Source: Zygnema cylindricum
Lineage: Eukaryota; Streptophyta; Zygnematophyceae; Zygnematales; Zygnemataceae
Reading direction: 5' to 3'
Assembly (NCBI GenBank): GCA_037447655.1
Contig: JBBHKE010000579.1
Span: forward strand, 186,001 to 250,000
DNA: 64,000 nt
Shown here: positions 1 through 10,961 of the stretch, piece by piece
Layout of the letters: the number at the start of each line of letters is the position of its first letter
Position numbering within the stretch: the first letter of the stretch is position 1
Notes under the pieces: model-generated
The model's input: the letters and a program-made list of their open reading frames with translations, nothing else
Told to the model about the DNA's origin: nothing
Database searches by the model: none
Position numbers and translations under genes: made by a program

Positions 1-41
1 CCTTCTCCCCTATTTCCCCTTCCACGGTAATGATTTTCCCT

Positions 42-242
42 TCACCTTCCGTTGCATTTGAACTCCGGTTGGTTTTTTGGGCAGCCCCAGATGATTCTCC
101 ATAGTGAGCTCCTCCAAAGCCCGGTGGCGGACACCTCACTTGTCCCGAAACAATTCCCCATAAATGCTTCTCGGTCCATCGTAAACTTCCAATAAGTCAA
201 GTCAGTTCCATCGAACATAGGCACCCTAGATGGTGGGCCCAT
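42..242 (-). pseudogene. Ty1/copia-type retrotransposon gag, N-terminal fragment
   Basis: The minus-strand frame starts with a methionine and within 15 codons reads FDGTDLTYWK, which matches the conserved opening of copia gag polyproteins (a phenylalanine-aspartate-glycine stretch followed by YW and a basic residue). The reading frame then drifts and ends after 66 codons, so it is a decayed or frameshifted piece, and the rest of the element lies off the left edge. On the same strand, just upstream at 259-271, lies TGGCAATGGAGCC, a diverged match to the initiator-methionine tRNA primer-binding site used by copia elements. Gag would package the element RNA into virus-like particles. The family call rests on the short motif and the adjacent primer site; I am fairly sure of the retroelement origin and less sure of the exact family. 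Confidence 0.55.
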
Positions 243-271
243 AACCTGAAATTATATGGGCTCCATTGCCA

Positions 272-400
272 CACAGAATTCGCAGATCAAAAGAAGTTAA
301 TCTAGATAGTGCCGACTCCAAGTTTATATAAACCCAAATGATTGACCACTTGAAAATCACAACACCATTAAAGCTTCACCCTTGTGAAATAAGACTTTCT
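272..400 (-). repeat. LTR-like sequence next to the copia fragment (copy 1)
   Basis: This stretch sits on the far side of the putative primer-binding site, where the LTR of the minus-strand copia element is expected. A clearly related copy, including the words AATCTAGATAGTGCCGACTC and ATATAAACCCAA, lies at about 34735-34850. Two dispersed copies next to gag-like or primer-like sequence support an LTR. I could not define the outer LTR boundary. Confidence 0.45.
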
Positions 401-1353
401 GTGTGCTCAGTTCCACCACAAAATGCAAAGTTAGAATTTGTGATTTGGATACATTCACCCACTTTGACTTTCCCTTAAAAATGCAGCCACCCATGCAGGC
501 AAAAACCCTTACCAACTACAGTCATTTGTAGCCTGGACTTCCTTGAGTGGGCAGCAATAAGAATCACTGAAATTGGTCCTTGAGTGGGCAGCAATAAGAA
601 TCACTGAAATTGGTCAACTGAATTAATAGTTATGACTGGCCAAAGTTTGCCTTTTGTACAAATGCTCTTTCGGAGAGAGGTGGCTATCTACCTGAAATAT
701 TCTAAGTCCTAAACCCCTCTCTTAACCCTCTAGTACTGAGGTACGGACTAATCATTTTACTGTATAGTACATAAAGGTACAAGTGTCGGTGTACCTTTTG
801 TACGGCGATCATACGACATGGCCAACAACTAGAACGTGTCTTATCTAGACTCGTTCTTTTAATTCCCGGAATTCGTGCTGCCAAGTATTATCTCTCCACG
901 TGGCTCTAGGTCATGCCACGTCTGAAAAATGGTAACGTACAAGAAAGTACAAGTGCGAGAGTACTATCTATACGAACATTGTATGAAATTGCCATATTGC
1001 GACATTTGTCACTTCCGAATTTGTTTTCTTCCGTTCTAGAAATTGCGTAAGCTGGTATGATGTACAAGTGTCATCGGGAGTGGCGGCGTCTGCAAACTGC
1101 CAAATCGTCCTTTCCGCGATGTCAGCGCTAACCACGGCCCTCTGATTTACATCATCATTTAAAACGGACCGTCGAATTAATGTCCATACTATTTATTTCG
1201 CCAGTACTAAAAGTACAACTATTTTTATGCCCTATATACTATAATCTAGTTAAATGGAAAACCCTACTTGAAATGATTTAAATATCTATCAAATCGTATA
1301 TGTCTTAGCACTAGTTGTAGACTAAATGGACAAAGCTAACGGTTGCGGGATGT
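401..1353. other. Intergenic stretch without a recognised gene
   Basis: Apart from the 37-bp tandem duplication at 541-614 I see no conserved coding frame, RNA gene or terminal repeat here. Short GTAC-rich words (for example TGTACAAGTG) recur, as in many of the mobile elements of this window, so the stretch may be an old element remnant. Confidence 0.4.
541..614. repeat. 37-bp perfect tandem duplication
   Basis: Two identical 37-bp units (541-577 and 578-614), each starting CCTTGAGTGGGCAGC and ending GAAATTGGT, follow each other with no spacer. Perfect identity indicates a very recent duplication or an assembly artefact. Confidence 0.85.
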
Positions 1354-3825
1354 TTGACGGACGGTAGGTACCAAGATCAATTTCTGGGTCTGTCAAATAC
1401 CTTTTTAGTAAACATACCTATTATCTACTCCTGTCTCTCAGGAGAGCTTAGGCAGCCATGGCTTCAACTCCCTCTCCGACCTTTAGTGACTACAACAAGT
1501 GTGGGGGCTTGGAGAAGGAGGTTAGAGACAGACTGCCTCTGCTACTTTTCTATCCTAAAACAGACCTAGAAAATACGTAAATATCAACAATGGTAATGGA
1601 TATCCTATGTACAGAGAAAAAATAATGGCCGTGTTATTACAAAAAATGGAAAGACACTTGATAATCAATTTGTCGTTCCATAAAATCCTTGGTTTTTCGC
1701 ACAAATACAACTCTCACATTAATGTCGAAGTGGGCTCAACAATAGCATCGGTCAAATATTTGTACAAGTATGTGTACAAAGGGCATGATCGCGCCGCAGT
1801 GTTATTAGGAAACAACGAGCCCAAGGACGAAATTGAACAATACTTAGATACCCGATACGTATCGGCATCAGAATCATGTTGGAGATTGTTCGAGTTCCCT
1901 TTACAAGCTAAGTCTCACACTGTAGAAAAGCTTTTATTCATTTACCTTATCAGCAAATGGTTACGTTTCATGCAATAGAAAATGCGTCAACAATTTTGAA
2001 TCGTTCTTTGTCTACGAAACTTACAAGTTACTTTGACTTATGTGCCAATGATGAGACCGCCATTCCCTTTTGTATCCAAAAATCCCTAAACATTATATTT
2101 GGAGGAATAAATAGTGGCAAAAGCGAGCAACAGTTAATCAAAGTGTCATAGGGAGAATGGTTACTTGCTCACCAGTTGAACCCGAACGTTATTACCTACT
2201 TTTGTTACTTTGCTATCGACGAGGACCATTGTCATTCAAAGATTTGTGTATTATCGAAAGTGTTGAGTATGCCACATTTGCCGAAGCTGCAAGTGCAATG
2301 GGATTTCGCGATGATGATGTAGAGTGGGAAAAATGCATGGAAGAAGCGGTATCATTCCAAATGCCAAAACAACTCCAACATCTATTTGCCACAATCCGCC
2401 TCTTCGCTAATCTTCAATCCGCAAAATCATTATGGGCAAAGCACTTCAAAGATATGTCTGTGGATATCCACTATAGAAATCCTGTAAATTACACAGCTCA
2501 TGAGTCGCATAATAATGAGAATCTTCAACGAGAAGAAGAATACGAGACTTTATTGGACATCCAACAATTCCTACGTGGTGGCGGTAAATCGCTAAGAGAT
2601 TATCCCACTCTACCCCAATTGTTAGACTATCTAGAGCAACTAATTCGTCAAACACAAAAACGAAATCAATTAATAGACGTCGAAAAATCCTACAATCTTG
2701 AACACATGACACGAGTGTTAACATCAATCACCACACTCAATGTGGAACAGAAAAAAGTATATGACGTAGTTACAAATGCAGTACAAGATACTTTAAATGC
2801 CGAAACTTGCTTCTTTCTTGATGGACCAGGAGGGACAGGAAAGTCATTTGTTATACAGAAGATTTTGGCAAAAGTGCGTACTAACGACAAAATAGCTATC
2901 GACGTTAATGCAAGTAGTATAGCTGCACTGTTATTGACAAAAGGAAAGACAGTGCACTCAAGATTTAAGCTTCCATTAGATATAGTTGCTCAATCTACAT
3001 GTAATATCTCTTCCCAATCAGATCTTGCAGAGCTATAACGTCAAACCTCTCTAATCGTTTGGGACGAAGTTTTCTTGTCTCATCGACATCTACTTGAGGC
3101 AGTGGATAGAACATTGCAAGATTTACAAGGAGATCAAAAACCATTTGGGAATGTAGTGTTTCTCATAGCGGGCGACTTTCGTCAATGCCTACAAGTTATT
3201 CAAAAAACCACAGATGCTCAAATCATCCCAGCATGCATTAAAAACAACCCTCTATGGCAAAAATTCAAACAAATTCGTCTCAAAATAAATATGCGTGTTT
3301 GCACAGCTTGAGATGACATTGCCACCTCAACACTCCAAGAATTCGCCAACTTCTTGCTTCAAGTTGGGGAGGGGCGACACGAATCACACCCACAGTTATC
3401 ACCAGAGTACATAAAGCTTCCAAAAGATATAGTGCTACTCAGAAGCAATAACACGAATATAAACTTGGAGAACCTCATTCAATGCACCTTTCCAAACGCA
3501 ATACATTCGCGATGGATACTTCTCAGATCGTGCTATACTATCTCCTCGCAATGTGGATGTTAACATAGTCAACGACTTGGTGATGAGGAAAATACCAAAA
3601 CAAGAGCATGAATACATTTTTGTAGACTCAGTGGAGATCGAAGAACCTGATGAACAATTATTGTTGCCACAAGAATTCCTCAACTCTTTAACAATCAGTG
3701 GCATCCCACCACACAACCTCAAACTAAAAGTCGGTGCATCAATTATTCTCATAACCTCATTTATCATACAATTATTTAAGTCCCTAAATATCAATATGAA
3801 AATTTATATAATCAATTACCCATAA
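1354..3825 (+). pseudogene. Helitron Rep/helicase (RepHel), decayed
   Basis: Pieces of a Helitron transposase read along the plus strand in changing frames. Around 1710-1900 the frame carries SHINVEV, then KYLYKYVYKGHDRAAV and a DTRYVSASESCWRLFEF stretch, typical of the region behind the HUH nuclease. From about 2157 a PIF1-family helicase follows: YYLLLLLCYRRGPLSFKDL, then the Walker A motif GPGGTGKSF (about 2823-2850), the Walker B-like IVWDE (about 3056-3070), GDFRQ (about 3171-3185) and finally FLNSLTISGIPPHNL (about 3680-3725). The helicase frame is cut by in-frame TAA (3036-3038) and TGA (3309-3311), and frameshifts occur near 1660, 1960 and 3550. The intact protein would nick and unwind DNA for rolling-circle transposition. 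The many disruptions make this an inactive relic. A Helitron 3'-end-like region follows at 4558-5085 in the expected orientation. Confidence 0.85.
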
Positions 3826-4557
3826 TCCATAATGCCTATGATTAAACCAAAATTAACTTGAATATAATTATATATTAAATACACATTCCGTAATATAAAT
3901 CAAATTAATGCAAGTTCACATGGTTATTTATCTTTTTAAACAATATGCACATCAATACAAACCATAATCTGTAATTTCAATAATTTAAATCATATTAACA
4001 AAAAACATATAATCTGATATTGAATATATATTAATTAACATTTATCAATGTGAAACAGGTACACCTATCATTGTACAACGCAAGATCAAATGTGAAAAAT
4101 GACTTTGTAATGGAACAAAACTCCGAGTGGTGGGTCTTTCCAAAAACTACATTCACGCAAAAATACTCACTGCTGTAGCACGAAACACCAAAATTTTCAT
4201 TCCGCGTATACCGGTGATCAACAACTGAAAAACTTTGCCATTCCAAATCAAACAGCGACGATTAAAGTTCGAGTGGTGGCATACTGATGATCAGCAAAGA
4301 ACAAACTTTGCCATTCCAAATCAACTATGACAACCAACAAGGCATAAAGACAATCACACCACTTTGGTCTGTATTTGCCACAATCTGTGTTTGCACACGG
4401 ACAACTATATGTGGCATTGTCGCGAGTCACATCACGTGCCAATGTAAAAGTGTTGATTGAAGAACCGATACTTGAGGATGAAAATGGAACGTATACCTAA
4501 AATGTTGTTTAAAAAAGTGTTATTAATGTAGTGTACATCAGCTGAAATATTAGTGAA
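3826..4557. other. AT-rich non-coding sequence, probably Helitron interior
   Basis: No convincing gene is visible. A short tandem duplication is present: the word ACTTTGCCATTCCAAATCAA occurs near 4231 and again near 4306, each preceded by a GATCA-containing sequence. The stretch lies between the helicase relic and a Helitron 3' region and is most simply read as Helitron internal or untranslated sequence. Confidence 0.4.
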
Positions 4558-5085
4558 CACAAGTAGACAAATGATATGCCAAGGTTACGATTTCAAATGC
4601 ATATTGTTTAACAAAACACTCCAACAAGAAATATAGACTAAAAATTAACGCTTGACTTCTAAAAGTTACACATAGTTATAAGCGGAGTGTGATTAGTTAA
4701 ATATAGTTAGTTACAAATTAAATTGCTAGAGCAACTCACCATTAAACATTATGACAAAAATGAAGCTCAATCATCAATAAACCCATTTAATCTTAATTGC
4801 GATATTCCTGTTGTAAAGTATACAAAATATGATTATGAACTTCAAAACATTTATAGTCGCACTGAATTACATCTTACATGGGACATTTTTCGGTATAAAA
4901 TTGTCTATATTTGTGTTGTAAATCAAAACACCCTATGGTTGTTATTCCCACATAAACTTTACATTTGTATAGGTCATCAAAAAACCACATGTGTTTGTTC
5001 CCAAATGTATAGTGTACAAATATATGTACAAGCATACACACAAAAGGAACCATGCCTATGTAACGGGCATTTTTTGTCTTGTTAA
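4558..5085 (+). mobile_element. Helitron 3' terminal region, degenerate copy
   Basis: This stretch is a direct repeat of 6422-6950, with long shared blocks such as AAAATTGTCTATATTTGTG and TGGTTGTTATTCCCACATA in the same order. It ends near 5060-5085 with TGCCTATGTAACGGGCATT, the counterpart of the hairpin of the better copy, but the terminal CTAGT has decayed. It lies downstream of the Helitron helicase on the same strand, so it may be the end of that element. Confidence 0.6.
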
Positions 5086-5300
5086 AGCAAAAAGTATTAG
5101 TAATGCTATTAAGTCTTCAAAGGTGCAAAACAAACTAGGACCAGATTAGCGTTATTAAATGCAAATAGCACAATTCCAAGAGGTTGGTGGCTAGCCCTTC
5201 TCGACCAAAAAACCTGCACTTCTTTCATAAATAGCAGCAATAATCATTACCAAACAAAAAAAGTATGGGGATGTTCTGAGGTTTTCTCCTATTGATCGTC

Positions 5301-5520
5301 AGAATGCTTTCCAACTCCGGGAGGATGTTTCCCAACTCCCGGAGACCGTTTTCCGACTCCGGGAGGATGTTTCCCAACTCCCGGAGGATGTTTTCCAACT
5401 CCCGGAGGGTGTTTTCCAACTCCGGGAGGATGTTTCCCAACTCCGGGAGGATGTTTTCCAACTCCGGGAGGATGTTTCCCAACTCCCGGAGGGTGCTTCC
5501 CAACGCCTGGAGGATGTCGG
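5301..5520. repeat. 21-bp minisatellite (about 10 units)
   Basis: About ten units of 21 bp, each built around TTTCCCAACTCC and GGAGGATG, follow one another with a few substitutions and no length change. Because 21 is a multiple of three, the array stays open on both strands. On the minus strand (frame 5225-5563) it translates as heptads of the type ELGNILP/ELENILP with leucine and isoleucine in regular positions. No spacers are present, so it is not a CRISPR array. I see no promoter or conserved flank that would make it a gene. Confidence 0.85.
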
Positions 5521-6421
5521 CCTCCTGTAAGAAATTGTGAATAATGTTTATAAAACGAGTCATTTACGAAAATACAAAATGTTCAAAATAGGGCATTTAA
5601 AAAGATACAAAATAGAGCACTTGTGGACAAAAACCGCCACCTTTCCAAGATAGAATGACTTGTAAAATGACTCGTTATTTACCAAAAAGAATGAATGTAC
5701 AGAACAAGCTTGTGAATAAAATGCAGTTTCGCCGAATGATGTTTTGCACTAATATAATTAATGAAAATGCCAACTAGAAAAGGCAAATTTTCCCTTGAAA
5801 AGGAAATTTCAAAATGAGAAATAAATTTATATCCAATGATGCGAGCGAAGGACAATCAATGATCTATAGGCTTTCTGTTTCTGAAGGAACTCACTCTTCT
5901 TGGGAGGCGGAGGGCTTGACACTGAAACCCAAAAATCAAACACAACAAGAAAGCAATGCACAATGTAAGTTAAAATATAAACCATCACAAGACTTCTTGT
6001 TTGAAAATAAAATGTCGCTTTAAAATCAACTTCTAAAGACAGATTCATTTGTACCACAACTTTTCTTTTCCTATATTTGTTTCCACTAGCAACAGAAAAC
6101 CTAAAAAGTAAACAGTTACACAGTGTTCTATCTCCTTGATGTCTGACAACAAAAACACATAAAAAAATGTTAAATAAAAAACGAGTCAAAACCAAAATAT
6201 CAACTGAAGGTCACGGNNNNNNNNNNATAAATCAGATGAAGTGTTGTACTTATTACATCAACTCTAATTTACCCAAATAACTACTGATTCACAGTGGAAA
6301 CGTTATTGCAAGTTACCACAAACCGAGATCGTTAAAGTTGACTGATTGATATGAATTGATTGGTAAGAGGCGGATACAGATACACATTGACAGTTTTTAG
6401 TTTACAAATAAATAGAGTGAC
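5521..6421. other. Non-coding stretch containing the assembly gap
   Basis: I recognise no gene, RNA or terminal repeat between the minisatellite and the second Helitron 3' region. The short open frames at 5814-6195 overlap each other on both strands and resemble nothing I know. Ten N characters at 6217-6226 interrupt the sequence. Confidence 0.4.
6217..6226. other. Assembly gap (10 N)
   Basis: Ten consecutive N residues mark a scaffold join of unknown true size. Relationships across this point (for example between the two Helitron 3' regions) therefore depend on the scaffolding being right. Confidence 1.
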
Positions 6422-6950
6422 AAAAGTAGACAAATTATATGCTAAGGTTATGATTTCAAAAACATATTGTGTAAAAAAACACACTAACATGAGAGCTGTA
6501 GCTAAAAATAAACATTTGATTTTTGACAGTTACACATAGACATAGGCGGAGAATGGTTAGTTAAGTATAGTTAGTCAGTTGAAATTGCTAGAGCCAAACA
6601 CCATTGAACGTTATTGCAAAGGTGACACTTAGTCATCAATAAACCCATTTAATCTCAACTACATTATTCATGTTGTGAAGTAGACTAAATATGATTATTA
6701 ACTTTAAAACATGTTTGTTTGCACAAAATGAATCTTACATGGGACATTCTCTCGGTTTAAAATTGTCTATATTTGTGTTGTAAATCAAAACACCTTATGG
6801 TTGTTATTCCCACATATGATTTACATTTGTATAGTTCATAAAAAAACCCACCTGAAGTTGTTCCCAAACATATAGAGTACAAAAACTCTAAACAACCTTA
6901 AATTCACACCACACGAACTTTGCCCATGTAACGGGCATTGATTTACTAGT
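6422..6950 (+). mobile_element. Helitron 3' terminal region with intact terminus
   Basis: This is the second copy of the 4558-5085 repeat. Its end has the standard Helitron 3' signature: a short hairpin (TGCCC at 6921-6925 pairing with GGGCA at 6933-6937) followed by TTGATTTACTAGT, with the terminal CTAG plus target T at 6946-6950. Helitrons end in CTRR about ten bases after a GC-rich hairpin and insert between A and T. The 5' end of this copy cannot be placed. Confidence 0.7.
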
Positions 6951-7084
6951 GAGCATATAAATAAAAGAACGTTGTTCGCCTTCGAGGAAACCCTTATATA
7001 CGCGTTGTGTCTGTCTCAATTTTTTTCTGTCACACGGTTATACCGCGGGCACGATGTAGCGTTGCCGCCCGTTGCAGTATATAC

Positions 7085-7665
7085 CGCCGTACCGTGGCAC
7101 AATTCCACGTTCCACCCGCCCGCTGGCGTTATTCTACGCTGCCGCCTGCCTGTTGGCGTAATTCTACGCTGTCGCCCGCCTGCTGGCATAATTATACGTT
7201 GCCACCGGCCCGCATAATTTTACGCTGCCGCCAGGTGGCGTGATTATGCGCTGCCGCCCGCGCTGGCAATTTTCTACGCTGCAAACGGCTGGCAATTTTC
7301 TACGCTGCCGTCGGCTGGCAATTTTCTACGTTAACAGCCGCTGGCAATTTTCTACGCTACCGCCGGCTGGCAATTTTCTACGTTGCCGACCGCTGGCAAT
7401 TTCTACGGTGCCACCCGCAGGCAATTTTCTACACTGCCGCCGGCTGGCAATTTTCTACGTTAACAGCCGCTGGCAATTTTCTACGCTACCGCCGGCTGGC
7501 AATTTCTTACGTTGCCGACCGCTGGCAATTTCTACGGTGCCACCCGCTGGCAATTTTCTACGCTGCCGCCGGCTGGCAATTTTCTACGTTGCCGGCCGTT
7601 GGCAATTTTCTACGTTGCCACATGCTGGCAATTTTCTACGCTGCCGCCGGGTGGCATAATTTTAC
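7085..7665. repeat. 26-bp minisatellite array
   Basis: From about 7256 to 7660 units of about 26 bp, each containing GCTGGCAATTTTCTACG followed by a GC-rich tail, repeat some 15 times. Some sub-blocks of several units are themselves duplicated. The section 7085-7255 holds looser 28-32 bp relatives. The units share words with the 50-bp arrays nearby, so both probably descend from one satellite. Open frames through the array come from the repeat and are not genes. Confidence 0.85.
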
Positions 7666-7799
7666 GCTTGCCAGCCGTCGCTGTACTTACTGCCACACGG
7701 CTAGCGTAATATGACATTGTTGTAAATACTGCCGTACGGCTAGCGTAATATGACATTGCCAACCATCGATGTACAGACCGCCAGACCGCTGGCACAATG

Positions 7800-8317
7800 T
7801 ACACCGCGAATCGTTGGTTCTTAAAATTTTGATTTTTTTCCTCAAATAAGATACATGATTTTAATTTTTCCTTGACGTTAATTAAGGTACTGTACAAAAT
7901 AGCGTAAAAAACGAATGTACAACAAGATCTAAATAGTGTGATGTATCGTCGATATCAGACCGTACATAAATGTACCTTTTCAAGTGAAAATTTTACAAAA
8001 AATGAATTAAATCAGATGCGCACGCATAGGAACGTGCGCTCAAAAAACTGAATTAGTCTGACACGTAAATTAGTCTGACATGTATGGATATTTAAATTTC
8101 CCTACGGCGTACGATTTCTAATATTTTGTACAAATACATATGTTAATGTATATAATCGTACGGAGAATATTTCATTTTTGTTGTTCCCAAATTAGCATTA
8201 ACCCAAAATTACAATTCACCTTTAAAAAAAAAAAAAAAAAATCTTAATTAGCATCAATTACGGTAAATTACCTTCAACATTGTTTAAATTTTGGCACTAA
8301 TAACGATTGGCGGTGTA
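7800..8317. mobile_element. MITE of the TACACCG...CGGTGTA family, inserted in the satellite
   Basis: The element begins TACACCGCGAATCGTT and ends AACGATTGGCGGTGTA, giving imperfect terminal inverted repeats of about 16 bp with TA at both edges. It splits a 50-bp satellite unit: GGCACAATG lies before it and ACGTTGCCG resumes after it. A same-orientation relative of nearly equal length lies at 25083-25605 with long shared interior words such as TTTTTCCTTGACGTTAATTAAGG (given here only as a landmark of shared order). It has no coding capacity. Confidence 0.8.
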
Positions 8318-8665
8318 ACGTTGCCGTGCGAACGTCCGCAGTACGGACCGCCCCGCCGTACCGTTGGCACAACATGACGTTGCCGTGCGTCAGCCGTACT
8401 GACCGCCGTACCGCTGGCACAACGTGACGTTGCCGTGCGTCAGCGATGTTGACAGCCGTACTGCTGGCACAACGTGATGTTGCCATGCGTCAGCGGTACT
8501 GACCACCGTACCGCTGACACAACGTGACGTTGCCGTGCGTCAGCGGTACTGATCGCCGTACAGCTGGCACAACGTGCCTTTGCTGTGCGTCAGCGGTACT
8601 GACCGTCGTACCGCTAGCACAACGTGAAGTTGCCGTGCGTCTGCAGTACGTGCATGATAAAGTGG
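8318..8665. repeat. 50-bp satellite array (about 7 units)
   Basis: About seven units of 50 bp, each with ACGTTGCCGTGCGTCAGC near its start and GCTGGCACAACGTG at its end, run in tandem up to the Helitron 3' hairpin. On the reverse strand the unit closely resembles the 49-bp unit of the array at 29775-30181. This places two relatives of one satellite in opposite orientation about 21 kb apart. Confidence 0.85.
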
Positions 8666-8738
8666 ACAAGGTACATGCCCGTGTAACGGGCGTTGATTTA
8701 CTAGTTTATCAAAATAGTTCAACTTATCCAAACCCTAA

Positions 8739-10246
8739 TGGTACGTCCCCATGTGTTAATGTATCGACTTTAATCTGTCGTTTTCGCACAAAACGCAATT
8801 CCGTACGAGAAAAACTTTAGACGTACCAAAAAATCAATTCTTTAAAATTACAGCAAATGTCAAGTCTTTACTTTGAATGTACTTCATATTTGTCGTCATC
8901 TTAACAAATTTTGGCGTTTTCCTTTTTACGACCCCCGGTCAAGAGATTCCAGCCCGTCAAAAAACTTCATCAAAAATCACCTCGCGAGGTGATTTCAAGG
9001 AAAGTACCGCCCAAAACAACGAATGCAATACGGCCCACGCACGCGACACACGAGCGGGAAAATTTTAGGACGACTGGCTATTTTTCTCCGTGTCTGTCAC
9101 GCGCATGTACGGAAAATATGAGGATGTACGGAAAAAAACTGAAGGGGTCGCGGACCTCCACTTTCATTCATGGGTCCTCGGTAGAATTTTGCGTCGTTGT
9201 CGCCTCTCCCCTCTCATTCTCACACTATCACTTTTATCTCACATTTTTTAGAATGAGGCACGACAAAACTGGTATGAAATTAAAGATATTTGAAAAATAA
9301 TTATTTTGGCTACCCTTCATGTATATTTTTATGGCAAGTAGTGTGAAAAAAGTAGAGAAAACGAAATTCGGTATCCATGGCCGAAAGTCCTTGAATCTGT
9401 GACGTCCACGTTGTCACAAGTGAGCGTGACGTCACGATGTTACAAAACCCTAAACATATGCCATGTCACTAAATTACAAAAATGTAGACGTCTACATTTG
9501 TCGTTGTTTTTGTTGGCGTCACTAATTTCGTAGTCGTCGTCAACCGTCACAAAGTTGTACCTACGTCTACAACCGTCACATTTCAAAGTTCCGATTTCAT
9601 TTTCGCACATAGGGACGCTTTTCAAAGTAGTACGGAACACTTCACTACAGCCGTGAATCGGTATTGGCGTAATGGACGCTATTTAAGGTACCTTTTTTTT
9701 TCCCCAAATTCTTAAACAGCATAAATTATTCTGTTTTTTTCTTTTACGCCATTTAGGGTTCTTTTCCAATTTTTATCATCTAAATAGAGTGTTGTACGGT
9801 CAGTGTCAGACCGTACAAAAATGTACCTTTTTAAGTGAGAAAGTATAATTAATGGGTTTTAGTAACCACGGACGCATGAGAATATGCGCTCTAAAAAGGG
9901 GATGCAATCGGGTTGTCAAAAATCACGTTCTCACATATTCGTCCGGCAACCGCGTTTCGACAGTGTGAACGTACGATTTGTGTACGATTTGTCAGATTTT
10001 AAATAGAACCTATATTAGTGTAAACAAGTTTGGGGCGGGTGTTTATTTTTTTTTAAATCCAAATTAGTATAAGTAAATATCCAGTATGTATGTTTTTTTT
10101 GAAAAAATCCAAATTCTCAATTAGCGTAAATAACGGTAATTGTTCCTACACGCTAAAGAAACCTTTACGCGAATAACGATTCACGGTGTACAGTACAGTA
10201 CAGTCCAATTTTTTTTTCAATGTATCGCTGACATGGGGACGTACCC
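8739..10246. mobile_element. Harbinger-like TIR element, copy A1, with nested MITE
   Basis: The left end GGTACGTCCCCATGTG and right end ACATGGGGACGTACCC form terminal inverted repeats. The flanking trinucleotide TAA is present on both sides (8736-8738 and 10247-10249) as a target-site duplication. Its interior is the reverse complement of copy A2 (22981-23933) over about 900 bp. The homology is broken at 9646 by a MITE and resumes after 10190 up to the terminus. A 3-bp TNA duplication and GG-starting termini fit the PIF/Harbinger superfamily, which is inference. No transposase is encoded. Confidence 0.75.
9646..10190. mobile_element. MITE nested inside element A1
   Basis: The ends read TACAGCCGTGAATCGG and CGATTCACGGTGTA with TA at each edge, matching the TACACCG family. 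Compared with A2, the host element is uninterrupted up to CACTACAG and continues with TCC after this insertion, so the insertion is younger than A1. The interior has GTACGG-rich words shared with other family members and no open frame. Confidence 0.75.
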
Positions 10247-10249
10247 TAA

Positions 10250-10961
10250 GTAATCTACCACATTTAAGGGCTCGCAAAATTAGATTTCGGTACGGTTAAC
10301 ATCAAGCGACAAAACAGAGCGTCAGATCGTACACCGGTCCAGTGCGATATGATACGAGACACTATTTCTCATTTCGCACGGAACAAAGCTTTGTTGCACC
10401 ATGCAAACTGGTACGGTCGGTCTCACCCTTCTCGAACTATAGTACAGTACTGTACTGTACTGAAGAGTTCTGTACAATCCGTACAATTATATCGCTCTCG
10501 GAATTTGTTCGATACTTCGAGACGAAACTCGTAAAGGCTCAGTTGCCTCCAAAACTCTACTTCTTGTTCTCCTTCCTCAAACCCTAGAAATCTTTGAAAA
10601 ACCCTAAAACAACCCTAGTTTTTTTACAGGATGTTCACAACCATATGGTCATGCGTTGAGTGACGAATCCTTTATTTTCTGTGGTACTTTGCAAGGTTTT
10701 CCATATAGGAAATAAGGATTCCGTCAGATATTTCCTTTCTTTCTTTTTTCCTTCTTTCTTTCTTTTCTCTATATTGTTTCTTACAGGTTTACGAGAATCA
10801 GGTTTACTAGGACATATTAGGATTTATTAGGGTTTACCAGAGTTCAGTACTGTAGCGTGCGGTAGGGTTTATCAGCGTTACTAGGTTTTCTTAGATCCTA
10901 TCAGATTTTATTAGGTTTTGTCAGGGTTTATCTTTCTCTAGAGAAAGAGTGGGAAGTAAGA
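10250..10961 (+). promoter_or_regulatory. CCT5 upstream region and probable 5' UTR
   Basis: This is the sequence between element A1 and the CCT5 start codon. It holds a GTACAGTACTGTACTGTACTG-type palindromic run near 10441-10461. Between 10790 and 10930 there are several loose repeats of TTATTAGGGTTT-like words, reminiscent of the telo-box motifs of plant translation-related promoters. A pyrimidine stretch ending TTCTTACAG at about 10778-10787 could be the acceptor of a 5' UTR intron. I see no certain TATA box or start site. Confidence 0.35.

Larger units (their letters stand above)
6951..8705 (+). mobile_element. Non-autonomous Helitron-like unit filled with minisatellites
   Basis: The right end has a clear Helitron 3' terminus: a 6-bp hairpin (GCCCGT at 8677-8682, ACGGGC at 8686-8691) followed by TTGATTTACTAGT ending at 8705. 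The left end lies directly against the previous Helitron terminus and starts near CATATAAATAAAAGAACGTT. A counterpart of that left part exists in inverted orientation at about 30280-30345, next to another related minisatellite array. Between the ends are the 26-bp array (7085-7665), a MITE (7800-8317) and the 50-bp array (8318-8665). No coding capacity is evident. Head-to-tail insertion of Helitrons at CTAG|T ends is known behaviour of the family. Confidence 0.6.

Noticed and set aside
5301-8665. Tandem arrays of 21, 26 and 50 bp as a CRISPR array
   Set aside because: Units are contiguous with no unique spacers of constant size, and the host is eukaryotic.
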